This document shows, piece by piece, positions 41,131 through 50,249 of a DNA stretch of 64,000 nt. A program made the translations under genes and the position numbers. Each line of letters starts with the position of its first letter. Position 1 is the first letter of the stretch. Under the pieces are notes generated by a model. That model saw nothing but the letters and a program-made list of their open reading frames with translations, ran no database searches and was not told the origin of the DNA. Location: NCBI RefSeq assembly GCF_004514425.2, contig NZ_MYFN02000004.1:248001-312000 (forward strand), given 5' to 3'. This DNA is from Shinella sumterensis (GTDB taxonomy: Bacteria > Pseudomonadota > Alphaproteobacteria > Rhizobiales > Rhizobiaceae).

Positions 41131-41532
41131 ATGGCCCGTGTCACCGTTGAAGATTGCATTGACAAGGTAGACAACCGCTTCGAGCTGGTTCTCCTGGCAA
41201 GCCATCGCGCCCGCCTCATCTCGCAGGGTGCGGCCATCACCATCGATCGCGACAACGACAAGAACCCCGTCGTGGCGCTGCGCGAGATCGCCGACGAGAC
41301 CCTGTCGCCCGACGATCTCAAGGAAGACCTGATCCACTCGCTGCAGAAGCATGTGGAAGTCGACGAGCCCGAGCCCGATCCGGCAAGCCTGCTGGCCGAC
41401 GATGCCACGACGGCGACCGCCGACGAGGACGACGACCAGCCCGAGACGATCGCCTTCGACCGCATGTCGGAAGAAGAGCTGCTCGCCGGCATCGAAGGCC
41501 TGGTTCCGCCGGAAAAAAGCGACGATTACTGA
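41131..41532 (+). CDS. rpoZ: RNA polymerase omega subunit
   Basis: 133 residues, as usual in rhizobia where the tail is longer than in E. coli. The omega core is [20 protein letters not shown], then [18 protein letters not shown] and [11 protein letters not shown]. It promotes RNA polymerase assembly. The acidic C-terminus ([16 protein letters not shown]) is typical of alphaproteobacteria. ATG 41131 follows AAAGGA; the frame from 41077 is too long. A strong terminator separates it from rsh, unlike the tight rpoZ-spoT operon of enterics. Confidence 0.95.
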   Translation: MARVTVEDCIDKVDNRFELVLLASHRARLISQGAAITIDRDNDKNPVVALREIADETLSPDDLKEDLIHSLQKHVEVDEPEPDPASLLADDATTATADEDDDQPETIAFDRMSEEELLAGIEGLVPPEKSDDY

Positions 41533-41573
41533 TTTCGGTAGCCATTCCGAAACCTTTATTATTGTGAATACCG

Positions 41574-41608
41574 GTGCGCCCCTTCTAAGCTTGGGGCGCA
41601 CTTTTTGT
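41574..41608 (+). terminator. Rho-independent terminator between rpoZ and rsh
   Basis: A perfect 9-bp stem (GTGCGCCCC and GGGGCGCAC), 10-base loop, then TTTTTGTTT. It ends rpoZ transcription, so rsh needs partial read-through or its own promoter in the 40 bases that follow. Confidence 0.9.
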
Positions 41609-41648
41609 TTGCCCCGCCTGAACGAGCCGGGGAGGGAGCCCACCGAGA

Positions 41649-43877
41649 ATGATGCGTCAATATGAACTCGTGGAGCGGGTTCAGAAATACAAGCCCGATG
41701 CCAACGAGGCGCTGCTCAACAAGGCCTATGTCTACGCCATGCAGAAGCACGGCCAGCAGAAGCGTGCGAGCGGCGATCCCTACATCTCGCATCCTCTCGA
41801 AGTCGCCGCCATCCTCACGGATATGCGGCTCGACGAATCGACCATCGCCGTCGCCCTCCTGCACGATACGATCGAGGACACCAGCGCGACGCGCGCGGAA
41901 ATCGACGAACTGTTCGGCGAGGATATCGGCGCCCTCGTCGAGGGCCTGACCAAGATCAAGAAGCTCGACCTCGTTTCCAAGAAGGCCAAGCAGGCGGAAA
42001 ACCTGCGCAAGCTCCTGCTCGCCATCTCAGACGATGTGCGCGTGCTGCTCGTCAAGCTCGCCGACCGCCTGCACAACATGCGCACGCTCGAGCACATGTC
42101 GCCGGAAAAGCGCGCCCGCATTTCCGAGGAGACGATGGACATCTATGCGCCGCTCGCCGGTCGCATGGGTATGCAGGATATGCGCGAGGAACTGGAAGAC
42201 CTGTCCTTCCGGCATATCAATCCGGAAGCCTACGAGACCGTCTCGCGCAAGCTGGAGGAGCTGTCGCAGCGCAACGAGGGGCTGATCCGCAAGATCGAGG
42301 AGGAACTGCGCGAACTGCTCGTCGTCAACGGCCTGCCGGATGCCCTCGTCAAGGGCCGCCAGAAGAAGCCCTATTCGGTCTTCCGCAAGATGCAGTCGAA
42401 GTCGCTCTCCTTCGAGCAACTGTCCGACGTCTATGCCTTCCGCATCCTCGTCGGTGACATTCCCGCCTGCTACGCGGCGCTCGGCATCGTGCACACGCGC
42501 TGGCGCGTCGTGCCGGGCCGCTTCAAGGACTATATCTCGACGCCCAAGCAGAACGACTACCAGTCGATTCACACCACGATCGTCGGGCCGTCGCGCCAGC
42601 GCATCGAGCTGCAGATCCGCACCAAGCGCATGCACGAGATCGCCGAATACGGTATCGCGGCGCACTCGCTCTACAAGGACAAGGAGCCGGTCAACGAGGA
42701 GGCCGCGCGCTCGCCGCGCTCCAATGCCTATGCCCTGCTGCGCCGGACCATCGAGGCGCTTGCCGAAGGCGACAACCCGGAGGAGTTCCTTGAGCACACC
42801 AAGCTGGAACTGTTCCAGGACCAGGTGTTCACGTTCACGCCGAAGGGCCAGCTGATCACGCTGCCGCGCGGCGCGACACCCATCGATTTCGCCTATGCGG
42901 TGCACACCAATATCGGCGATACCTGCGTCGGCGCCAAGATCAACGGCCGCATCATGCCGCTCGTCACCCGCCTCAATAACGGCGACGAGGTGGAGATCAT
43001 CCGCTCCGGCATCCAGGTCCCGCCGCCCGCCTGGGAGGAGATCGTCGTGACCGGTAAGGCGCGCGCGGCCATCCGCCGCGCCACGCGCGCCGCCATTCGC
43101 AAGCAATATTCCGGCCTTGGCTACCGCATCCTGGAGCGCACCTTCGATCGCGCCGGCAAGACCTTTTCACGCGACGGCCTGAAGCCCGTGCTGCACCGGC
43201 TCGGCCAGAAGGACGTGGAAGACGCCATCGCCTCGGTGGGTCGCGGCGAACTCTCCTCGCTCGACGTGCTGCGCGCCGTCTTCCCGGATTATCAGGACGA
43301 GCGCGTCACCGTGAAGCCCAGCACGGACGAGGGCTGGTTCAACATGCGCAGCGCCGCGGGCATGGTCTTCAAGCTGCCCGGCAAGACGAAGGCGGCGCTG
43401 GAAGACGGCGAAGGCGAAACGGGCCCCGAGGCCCTGCCGATCCGCGGTCTGTCGGGCAATGCCGAGGTGCATTTCTCCGCCGGCGGCGCCGTTCCCGGCG
43501 ACCGCATCGTCGGCATCATGGAGAAGGACAAGGGCATCACCATCTATCCGATCCAGTCGCCGGCCCTGCAGAAGTTCGACGACGAGCCGGAGCGCTGGAT
43601 CGACGTGCGCTGGGATCTCGACGAGGCCAACAACACCCGCTTCATGGCGCGCATCATGATCAACGCGCTGAACGAGCCGGGCACGCTGGCCGAGGTCACG
43701 CAGGTCATCGCCACCAGCGACATCAATATCCGTTCGATGTCGATGGCACGCGTGGCGGCCGATTTCACCGAGGTGCATATCGACCTCGAGGTCTGGGACC
43801 TGCGGCAGCTCAACCAGCTGATGGGTCAGCTGAAGGAGTTGCAGTGCGTTTCGACCATCAGCCGTGTGTTTGAGTAG
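41649..43877 (+). CDS. rsh: Bifunctional (p)ppGpp synthetase/hydrolase Rsh
   Basis: 742 residues. The HD hydrolase domain is intact (HDTIED, 72-77), followed by the synthetase domain (YSVFRKMQSKSLSFEQLSDV, QNDYQSIHTTIVG), a TGS domain (VFTFTPKGQLITLPRGATPI) and a C-terminal ACT domain (NEPGTLAEVTQVIATSDIN). It makes and degrades the stringent-response alarmone; rhizobia usually have this single long enzyme, also named relA or spoT. An alternative start is the second Met at 41652. Confidence 0.97.
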   Translation: MMRQYELVERVQKYKPDANEALLNKAYVYAMQKHGQQKRASGDPYISHPLEVAAILTDMRLDESTIAVALLHDTIEDTSATRAEIDELFGEDIGALVEGLTKIKKLDLVSKKAKQAENLRKLLLAISDDVRVLLVKLADRLHNMRTLEHMSPEKRARISEETMDIYAPLAGRMGMQDMREELEDLSFRHINPEAYETVSRKLEELSQRNEGLIRKIEEELRELLVVNGLPDALVKGRQKKPYSVFRKMQSKSLSFEQLSDVYAFRILVGDIPACYAALGIVHTRWRVVPGRFKDYISTPKQNDYQSIHTTIVGPSRQRIELQIRTKRMHEIAEYGIAAHSLYKDKEPVNEEAARSPRSNAYALLRRTIEALAEGDNPEEFLEHTKLELFQDQVFTFTPKGQLITLPRGATPIDFAYAVHTNIGDTCVGAKINGRIMPLVTRLNNGDEVEIIRSGIQVPPPAWEEIVVTGKARAAIRRATRAAIRKQYSGLGYRILERTFDRAGKTFSRDGLKPVLHRLGQKDVEDAIASVGRGELSSLDVLRAVFPDYQDERVTVKPSTDEGWFNMRSAAGMVFKLPGKTKAALEDGEGETGPEALPIRGLSGNAEVHFSAGGAVPGDRIVGIMEKDKGITIYPIQSPALQKFDDEPERWIDVRWDLDEANNTRFMARIMINALNEPGTLAEVTQVIATSDINIRSMSMARVAADFTEVHIDLEVWDLRQLNQLMGQLKELQCVSTISRVFE

Positions 43878-44045
43878 GGGCTATAACGCAATTTTCAGCA
43901 TTTTGCCTTGAATAAGGCATGATTGCCCAAGTTTTGACCAGTCGATATGCGCCGTTCGCATGGCTGCGTTGGTATAGTCGCGCTGGTGCCGAAGGGGTGT
44001 TCGCCTTATCTTCTGTCTCGGGAGGTCAACCGAAAGAGGTTTACC

Positions 44046-44198
44046 ATGCTGAAGCAGTTCAGAAACATCGCCCGCGCCCTGCGCGTTCCGTCGACCGAAG
44101 AGCGCGAAAGTGCTTATCTCAACGGCGCCATCGACCGGATCGACCTGGAATACCGCCAGCGTCAGATCGACCGCGGCCTTTTCCGCAAGTCCTACTAA
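44046..44198 (+). CDS. Small DUF3563-like protein
   Basis: 50 residues (MLKQFRNIARALRVPSTEER, then SAYLNGAIDRIDLEYRQRQI). The pattern YLN.A.D..DLE.R.R..D fits DUF3563, a short family of unknown function in rhizobia. GAAAGAGG lies before ATG 44046. The 168 bases between rsh and this gene include an AT-rich hairpin (TTGCC...GGCA) and promoter-like TTGACC at about 43934, so it probably has its own promoter. Confidence 0.72.
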   Translation: MLKQFRNIARALRVPSTEERESAYLNGAIDRIDLEYRQRQIDRGLFRKSY

Positions 44199-44301
44199 GG
44201 TCTGCAGCCATGCGGCGCACCCCGTGCGCCGCGGCGGCCCATGCCGTGGCGCCATGAGGGCGCCATTGAAATGCCACCAACGGATCGGCTATGTCTGAGC
44301 A

Positions 44302-44889
44302 ATGTTGTTCAGACGCCGAAAAAAGGCCTCGCGGGCCGAACGCTTGCGCGAATTTCTCTGGCCGCGCAAGGGCCTGACGCGGCCGGCGCGCTATCTCGCG
44401 AAGCGCATCATCCGCCTGTCGGCGTCCCCGCACGCGGTCGCCGCAGGTGTCGCGGCCGGTGTCTTCTCCGCCTTCACGCCGCTGCTCGGGTTTCACGTCA
44501 TCCTGGCGCTGGTTCTGTCCTATCTCATGGCCGGCAATCTGCTTGCGGCTGCCCTTGCCACCACCGTCGCCAATCCCCTGACCATTCCGCTGATCGCGCT
44601 TGCCACCTTCCGGGCCGGCGAAACGCTGCTCGGCATCCAGGCTGCGGAGGCCATCACCACGCATGACCTGCTGCACAGGCTGGAGCATCTTCAGTTTTCC
44701 GAGCTTTGGCAGCCGGTGCTGAAACCCATGCTGGCCGGCGCCGGTGTTCTCGGGCTGCTCGCGGCCGTCATCGCCTATGGCGTGACGCGCCTTGCCGTCC
44801 AGTCCTTCAAGGCCCGCCGCCGCGCGCGACTGGCGCTGCGCGCAGGGCTTGCGCCCACAGCCCTCTCATCCGGAGACCTGTCCCCATGA
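44302..44889 (+). CDS. DUF2062 family membrane protein
   Basis: 195 residues with three or four membrane helices and the DUF2062 signature ([20 protein letters not shown], then [17 protein letters not shown]). N- and C-termini are strongly basic ([33 protein letters not shown]). Family function is unknown; it is frequently linked to lipid or envelope genes. Its stop overlaps the start of acpS (ATGA), so the two are co-expressed. Confidence 0.85.
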   Translation: MLFRRRKKASRAERLREFLWPRKGLTRPARYLAKRIIRLSASPHAVAAGVAAGVFSAFTPLLGFHVILALVLSYLMAGNLLAAALATTVANPLTIPLIALATFRAGETLLGIQAAEAITTHDLLHRLEHLQFSELWQPVLKPMLAGAGVLGLLAAVIAYGVTRLAVQSFKARRRARLALRAGLAPTALSSGDLSP

Positions 44890-45299
44890 TCATCGGCATC
44901 GGCAGCGACCTCATCGACATCCGTCGGGTGGAGAAGTCGCTGGAGCGTTTTGGCGCACGCTTCACCGAGCGCTGCTTTACGCAGATCGAGCAGGCCAAGT
45001 CCGACGGGCGCAAGAACCGCGCGGCCTCCTATGCCAAGCGCTTCGCCGCCAAGGAGGCCTGTTCCAAGGCGCTCGGCACGGGTCTGGCGCAGGGTGTCTT
45101 CTGGAAGGACATGGGCGTCATAAATCTGCCCGGAGGCAAGCCGACCATGCATCTCACCGGCGGCGCGCTCGAAAGGTTGAAGCGGATGCTGCCGGCCGGT
45201 CACGAGGCGCGGATCCACCTCACCATCACCGACGACTTTCCGCTGGCGCAGGCTTTCGTGATCATCGAGGCGCTGCCCGCCGGGACGCCGGCCTTGTGA
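44886..45299 (+). CDS. acpS: Holo-[acyl-carrier-protein] synthase
   Basis: 137 residues. AcpS transfers phosphopantetheine from CoA to apo-ACP in fatty-acid synthesis. The metal-binding start [17 protein letters not shown] and the active-site block [18 protein letters not shown] are intact. ATG 44886 overlaps the DUF2062 stop. It leads into lepB-rnc-era, a conserved alphaproteobacterial group. Confidence 0.96.
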   Translation: MIIGIGSDLIDIRRVEKSLERFGARFTERCFTQIEQAKSDGRKNRAASYAKRFAAKEACSKALGTGLAQGVFWKDMGVINLPGGKPTMHLTGGALERLKRMLPAGHEARIHLTITDDFPLAQAFVIIEALPAGTPAL

Positions 45300-45362
45300 G
45301 GTTCCGCGTCTTTTTGACCGATGTGATTTCCAACGGGCAACCTTTCCTCTATAGAGGGCCTC

Positions 45363-46133
45363 ATGTTAGCAAATAAGGACAAGTCGGGCGTGGCAGAGAA
45401 GACTGAGAAGGCCGAAGGCGGCCTGTGGGAAAACGTCAAGGTCATCATCCAGGCGCTGCTGCTCGCCGTCGTGATCCGCACCGTGCTTTTCCAGCCCTTC
45501 ACCATTCCGTCCGGCTCGATGATGCCGACGCTGCTGGTCGGCGACTACCTGTTCGTCAACAAGTTCTCCTACGGCTATTCGAAATATTCGCTGCCCTTCT
45601 CGCCGAACCTGTTCTCGGGCCGCATCTTCGCGAGCGAGCCCAAGCGCGGCGACATCGTCGTGTTCCGCTTCCCGCCGAACCCCGACATCGACTATATCAA
45701 GCGTCTCGTCGGCCTGCCGGGCGACCGCGTGCAGGTGCGCGACAGCATTCTCTACATCAACGACAAGCCCGTCGAGCGCCAGCAGGACGGCTTCTTCCGC
45801 GCCGATGACCAGTACGATACCGGCGAGAACATCCCGATGTTCCGCGAGACGCTCGACACGGGCGTCTCCTACGACACGCTGGACACCCGTCCGGGCACCG
45901 TCGGCGACAACACGCGCGAGTTCATCGTGCCCGAAGGCCATTATTTCATGATGGGCGACAACCGCGACAACTCCGCCGACAGCCGTTTCGACGTCGGTTT
46001 CGTGCCCGCCGAGAACCTCATCGGCCGCGCCAGCCTGATCTTCTTCTCGCTGGGCCACGACACGTCCTTCAGCGAAATCTGGAAATGGCCGGCGAACCTG
46101 CGTTGGGACCGCCTCTTCAAGGTCGTTGAATGA
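45363..46133 (+). CDS. lepB: Signal peptidase I
   Basis: 256 residues. One membrane helix (about 24-42), then the serine in PSGSMMPTLL (Ser52) and the general-base lysine in YIKRLVGLPGD (Lys113). It removes signal peptides on the outer face of the inner membrane. The box MGDNRDNSADSRF near 197-209 confirms the family. The stop overlaps the rnc start (ATGA). Confidence 0.96.
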   Translation: MLANKDKSGVAEKTEKAEGGLWENVKVIIQALLLAVVIRTVLFQPFTIPSGSMMPTLLVGDYLFVNKFSYGYSKYSLPFSPNLFSGRIFASEPKRGDIVVFRFPPNPDIDYIKRLVGLPGDRVQVRDSILYINDKPVERQQDGFFRADDQYDTGENIPMFRETLDTGVSYDTLDTRPGTVGDNTREFIVPEGHYFMMGDNRDNSADSRFDVGFVPAENLIGRASLIFFSLGHDTSFSEIWKWPANLRWDRLFKVVE

Positions 46134-46843
46134 AGGGCGCCATTCCGTTGAACGACGTCAACCGCAAGGCCCTCGAGGAGCTGATCGGCTACGTCTTCAC
46201 CGACAAGGATCGCCTCGACCGGGCGATCACCCATGCAAGTGCGCGGCCCGGCAAGGGCAGCAACTACGAGCGGCTGGAGTTTCTCGGCGACCGCGTTCTC
46301 GGCCTGTGCGTGGCCGAGATGCTGTTTCGCACCTTCCGCGATGCCAAGGAGGGGGAGCTCTCCGTTCGCCTCAACCAGCTCGTCAGCGCGGAAAGCTGTG
46401 CGGCTGTTTCGGATGATCTCGGTCTCCACCGCTTCATCCGCACCGGCGCCGACGTCAAGAAGCTCACCGGCAAGGCCATGCTGAACGTCAGGGCCGATGT
46501 GGTGGAATCGCTGATCGCAGCCATCTATCTCGATGGCGGGCTGGAGGCCGCGCGCGGCTTCATCCTCGCCAACTGGGAGGGCAGGGCGGCGCGGGCCGAG
46601 GGCGCGCGGCGCGACGCCAAGACGGAATTGCAGGAATGGGCGCACGCGCGGTTCGGCCTCACACCGAATTACCGGGTGGACGAGCGCTCCGGACCGGATC
46701 ATGATCCCCGCTTCACCGTGACGGTCGAGGTCAAGGGCGTGGCGCCGGAAACCGGCATCGATCGCTCGAAACGGGCCGCCGAGCAGGCGGCCGCGACGAA
46801 GATACTGGAACGCGAAGGCGTCTGGCCCAAGGCCGGCGCCTGA
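46130..46843 (+). CDS. rnc: Ribonuclease III
   Basis: 237 residues. RNase III cuts double-stranded RNA in rRNA processing and small-RNA decay. The signature ERLEFLGDRVLGL (45-57) and the second acidic site (NVRADVVESLIAAIYLDGG) are intact, followed by a dsRNA-binding domain (KTELQEWAHARFG to the end). Coupled to lepB; era follows after 79 bases. Confidence 0.96.
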   Translation: MKGAIPLNDVNRKALEELIGYVFTDKDRLDRAITHASARPGKGSNYERLEFLGDRVLGLCVAEMLFRTFRDAKEGELSVRLNQLVSAESCAAVSDDLGLHRFIRTGADVKKLTGKAMLNVRADVVESLIAAIYLDGGLEAARGFILANWEGRAARAEGARRDAKTELQEWAHARFGLTPNYRVDERSGPDHDPRFTVTVEVKGVAPETGIDRSKRAAEQAAATKILEREGVWPKAGA

Positions 46844-46922
46844 CCGCATTTCCACCTTTTGAAATTGCATGGAAACAGGAACGTGGGGCCTTCCGCCGGA
46901 AGGACCCGGATTGACGGATATC

Positions 46923-47867
46923 ATGACGGAAGAAACCAACACCCCCGCCGAGACCGGCGCCGCAGCCGAGGGCGCGACCCGTTCGGGCTTCGTCGCCCTG
47001 ATCGGCGCCACCAATGCCGGCAAGTCGACGCTGGTGAACCGGCTCGTCGGCGCCAAGGTGTCGATCGTCAGCCACAAGGTGCAGACGACGCGCGCCATCG
47101 TGCGCGGCATCGCGATCCACAACAACGCGCAGATCGTCTTCATGGACACGCCCGGCATCTTCAAGCCGCGCCGCCGGCTCGACCGCGCCATGGTGACGAC
47201 CGCCTGGGGCGGCGCCAAGGATGCCGACTTCATCATGTTCCTGATCGACAGCGAGCGCGGCCTGAAGGGCGACGCCGAGACGATCCTGGAAGGCCTGAAG
47301 GAAGTCCACCAGCCGAAGATCCTCGTGCTGAACAAGGTCGATCGCGTCAAGCCGGAAGACCTGCTGAAGCTGACGGCCGCGGTGAACGAGGTCGTGAAGT
47401 TCGAGCGCACCTTTATGATCTCCGCGCTCAACGGCTCGGGCTGCGAGGATGTGATGGACTATCTTGCGGCCGCGCTGCCGGAGGGGCCGTGGTACTATCC
47501 GGAAGACCAGATTTCCGATCTGCCCATGCGCCAGCTCGCCGCAGAGATCACGCGCGAGAAGCTGTTCCTGCGTCTCCACCAGGAGCTTCCCTATTCCTCC
47601 CATGTCGAGACGGAAAAGTGGGAAGAGCGCAAGGACGGCTCGGTGCGTATCGAGCAGGTCATCTATGTCGAGCGCGACAGCCAGAAGAAGATCGCGCTCG
47701 GCAAGAACGGCGATGCCATCAAGGCCATCTCCACGGCGTCCCGCAAGGAGCTCTCGGAAATCCTGGAGCAGCCCGTGCACCTCTTCCTCTTCGTGAAGGT
47801 GCGCGAGAACTGGGGTGACGATCCGGCCCGCTTTCGCGAAATGGGCCTCGACTTCCCGACATCCTGA
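46923..47867 (+). CDS. era: GTPase Era
   Basis: 314 residues from ATG 46923; a longer frame from 46869 exists but its extra residues are not Era-like. G1 is GATNAGKSTLVN, G3 is DTPGI, G4 is NKVD, and a KH domain closes the protein (KKIALGKNGDAIKAISTASR). Era binds the 3' end of 16S rRNA in 30S maturation. It is normally followed by recO; here recO is 8.9 kb away. Confidence 0.95.
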   Translation: MTEETNTPAETGAAAEGATRSGFVALIGATNAGKSTLVNRLVGAKVSIVSHKVQTTRAIVRGIAIHNNAQIVFMDTPGIFKPRRRLDRAMVTTAWGGAKDADFIMFLIDSERGLKGDAETILEGLKEVHQPKILVLNKVDRVKPEDLLKLTAAVNEVVKFERTFMISALNGSGCEDVMDYLAAALPEGPWYYPEDQISDLPMRQLAAEITREKLFLRLHQELPYSSHVETEKWEERKDGSVRIEQVIYVERDSQKKIALGKNGDAIKAISTASRKELSEILEQPVHLFLFVKVRENWGDDPARFREMGLDFPTS

Positions 47868-47885
47868 TCCGTCGGCTCGTCCGTC

Positions 47886-50249
47886 TCAGCCCTGGGCGCG
47901 GCGTTCCGCCGACCGCATCGTCTCGCGCGCGGTGTCCAGGAGGCGCTGCATGGCCCACACACCGAGGTCGTCGAGCGGCAGCGGACGGCTGATGAGGTAG
48001 CCCTGGTAGAGGTCGCAGCCCGCCGCGGCGAGCAGCGACATCTTCTCCGGCGTATCGACCCCTTCGGCAATGACCGACATGTCCTGCGCGTGGCAGAGTG
48101 CGATCAGAGCGCGCAAGGTGGGGAGCGCTGCCGACCGGGTCAGGCTCTCCACCAGCTCCCGGTCGAGCTTGATGGTCTCGGCCGGATATTCGATGATCTG
48201 CTGGACGGACGTATAGCCCGCGCCGAAATCGTCGATCGAGATGCGGAAGCCCTTGGCGCGCAGGATCTCGATGTTGCGGCGCGACTGCTCGCCCAGCTTG
48301 ACCGCGAAGGTCTCCGTCAGTTCGATCTCGATCAGCCGCGCATCGACACCATGCCTGTCGGCGCAATCGCAGAAATGATCGCTGATCGACTTGGTGTAGA
48401 GTTCGGCGGACGAGATGTTGATGCACAGGATCGTCTCCGCGCCGAAGAGCTTCCTGACATGGCCGTAATCGGCCATCGCGCGGTTGATCACCCACCAGTC
48501 GATCTTGCTGAAAAGGCCTGTCGTTTCCGCGATGGGAATGAACTCGTCCGGCGTGACGTTGCCAAGCACCGGCGAGGTCCAGCGCAGCAGCGCCTCGCAG
48601 CCCGTGACCTTGCCCTGGCCATTGACGATGGGCATGTAGACGAGATGGAACTGCTCGTCGGCATTGAGGATGCGCAGCTCCTCCTCGATGCGGCGGCGGC
48701 GGTTGCGCTTTTCGTGCAGGGAGCGGGAATAGCGTGCCGAGCCGTTCTTGCCCTGCGACTTGGCCTGGTACATGGCCGCGTCCGCATTGGCGATGAGTTC
48801 GGGCAGCGTGCGCGCGTCCTCGGGATAGACGGCGATGCCGATGCTGGCGGTGACCGGATAGGCCTTGTCCAGCACTTCGAAACCTTCGGCGAACAGTGCC
48901 AGGATATCGCCGGACAATTCGGTGATCGTGCCGGCGCCGGGCTGGCAACGCAGCATGATGGCGAATTCGTCGCCCGAGAGGCGGGCGAACAGCCCCGCCG
49001 GCAGCTGCCGCTCGTCGACGATGCGCGCGACGATGTCCGAGATGCGGTCGGCGAGCGTCTTGAGCAGCTCGTCGCCGATCTTGTGGCCATGCTTGTCGTT
49101 GACGAATTTGAAGTTGTCGACGTCGATGAACAAAAGCGTGCAGCCGATGCCGGCTTCCGCCGCCTCTTCGAGCAATTGCGTCGAGCGGATGTTGAAATAT
49201 TCGCGGTTGGAGATGCCGGTCAGCGTATCCGTCCAGGAGGCGTTCTGCACGAGGTCGAAGGAGTGCATGGACTGGTCGTGCAGGCGCTTGACGTTGACGG
49301 AGAGGCGGCCGATTTCGCCGATCTCGTCCATGTCGGGCAGGGCGCTGCGGTTGCCGGTCATGACTTCGGTCAGCTGGCGGTCGAGGCGGGCGATCGGGTT
49401 GGTGATGTAGCGGCGCACGAGCACCAGCACGAGAACGATGGTGCACAGGCTGAGCGCGATGGCGCCGAGCGCCAGCAGCGTCCTGAGCGTCGAAAGCCGC
49501 TCTTCGAGGAAGCCCGGCTCCGGCGTCAGGCGTGCGAAGAGCGACGGGCCGAGCGTGGCGGTCGCCGAAAGCCCGCCCTGCGCAAGGAACTGATGCCGGG
49601 CGATCTCGACCGTCGCGCCATATTCCTTCTCGAGCGCCCGCTTCAATTCGAGAAACGCCTTCGGCCGCACCGCCGTCTGCACCAGGATCGATTCGGCCTT
49701 GGCGCTGGCGACCGGGCGATTGAAGGTCACGGGGTCGATGAATTCGGAATGCACGATGAGCGGTTCGATGCCCGGCGTGTCGAGATAGGTCCACGAGGAG
49801 AGCCGCGGGCTGTCGATGGTCCGGCGGATATGCTCGAGCTGCTGCGGCGTGATCTCGGCGAAGGGATCGTCGCTGTCCTCGAAATAGTAGTCCACCGTCA
49901 GCGGCGGGCGGATGATGGCGGCCGAAATGAAGCGCTTGCGATCCTCGGAGAGCGAGGTGATGCTCTGCTGCAGCCGCACACCGAGCGCCATGCGGCGGTA
50001 ATCGGCATTCGGCTCGTTGACGAACAGGCGCACCGCACCGCCTTCGACGAGCGAGTAGATGAAGCTGCGGTTCTGCATCACGTCGTTCTGGAAGACGGCG
50101 GTCAGCATGCCGATCTGCTGCCACAGCCGCGCACGCTCCAGCCCGGCGATGGACGAGCTCTGCACATAGTAGATGAGGGAGGCCGCAAGCACATAGCCGG
50201 CGAGAACGACGGGAAAGATGAGGGCGAGGGCGCGTTTACCGAGCGTCAC
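47886..50249 (-). CDS. Membrane GGDEF/EAL protein with periplasmic sensor (MbaA-like layout)
   Basis: 787 residues. Membrane helices at about 7-28 and 256-278 flank a periplasmic domain; a HAMP-like linker (about 279-330) leads to a GGDEF domain with SGDEF at 425-429 and an EAL domain (EALLRW at 552-557, then DDFGAGYTS). It is likely to make or, more probably, degrade cyclic di-GMP. The upstream gene, a polyamine-binding protein, overlaps its start by 14 bases. This is the gene order of NspS-MbaA of Vibrio cholerae. The start codon is followed closely by the first helix (MTLGKRALALIFPV). Confidence 0.88.
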   Translation of the reverse strand: MTLGKRALALIFPVVLAGYVLAASLIYYVQSSSIAGLERARLWQQIGMLTAVFQNDVMQNRSFIYSLVEGGAVRLFVNEPNADYRRMALGVRLQQSITSLSEDRKRFISAAIIRPPLTVDYYFEDSDDPFAEITPQQLEHIRRTIDSPRLSSWTYLDTPGIEPLIVHSEFIDPVTFNRPVASAKAESILVQTAVRPKAFLELKRALEKEYGATVEIARHQFLAQGGLSATATLGPSLFARLTPEPGFLEERLSTLRTLLALGAIALSLCTIVLVLVLVRRYITNPIARLDRQLTEVMTGNRSALPDMDEIGEIGRLSVNVKRLHDQSMHSFDLVQNASWTDTLTGISNREYFNIRSTQLLEEAAEAGIGCTLLFIDVDNFKFVNDKHGHKIGDELLKTLADRISDIVARIVDERQLPAGLFARLSGDEFAIMLRCQPGAGTITELSGDILALFAEGFEVLDKAYPVTASIGIAVYPEDARTLPELIANADAAMYQAKSQGKNGSARYSRSLHEKRNRRRRIEEELRILNADEQFHLVYMPIVNGQGKVTGCEALLRWTSPVLGNVTPDEFIPIAETTGLFSKIDWWVINRAMADYGHVRKLFGAETILCINISSAELYTKSISDHFCDCADRHGVDARLIEIELTETFAVKLGEQSRRNIEILRAKGFRISIDDFGAGYTSVQQIIEYPAETIKLDRELVESLTRSAALPTLRALIALCHAQDMSVIAEGVDTPEKMSLLAAAGCDLYQGYLISRPLPLDDLGVWAMQRLLDTARETMRSAERRAQG

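Noticed and set aside
40786-41170. Two forward frames upstream of rpoZ
   Set aside because: No ribosome site, no pattern, and they run into the rpoZ coding region in other frames.
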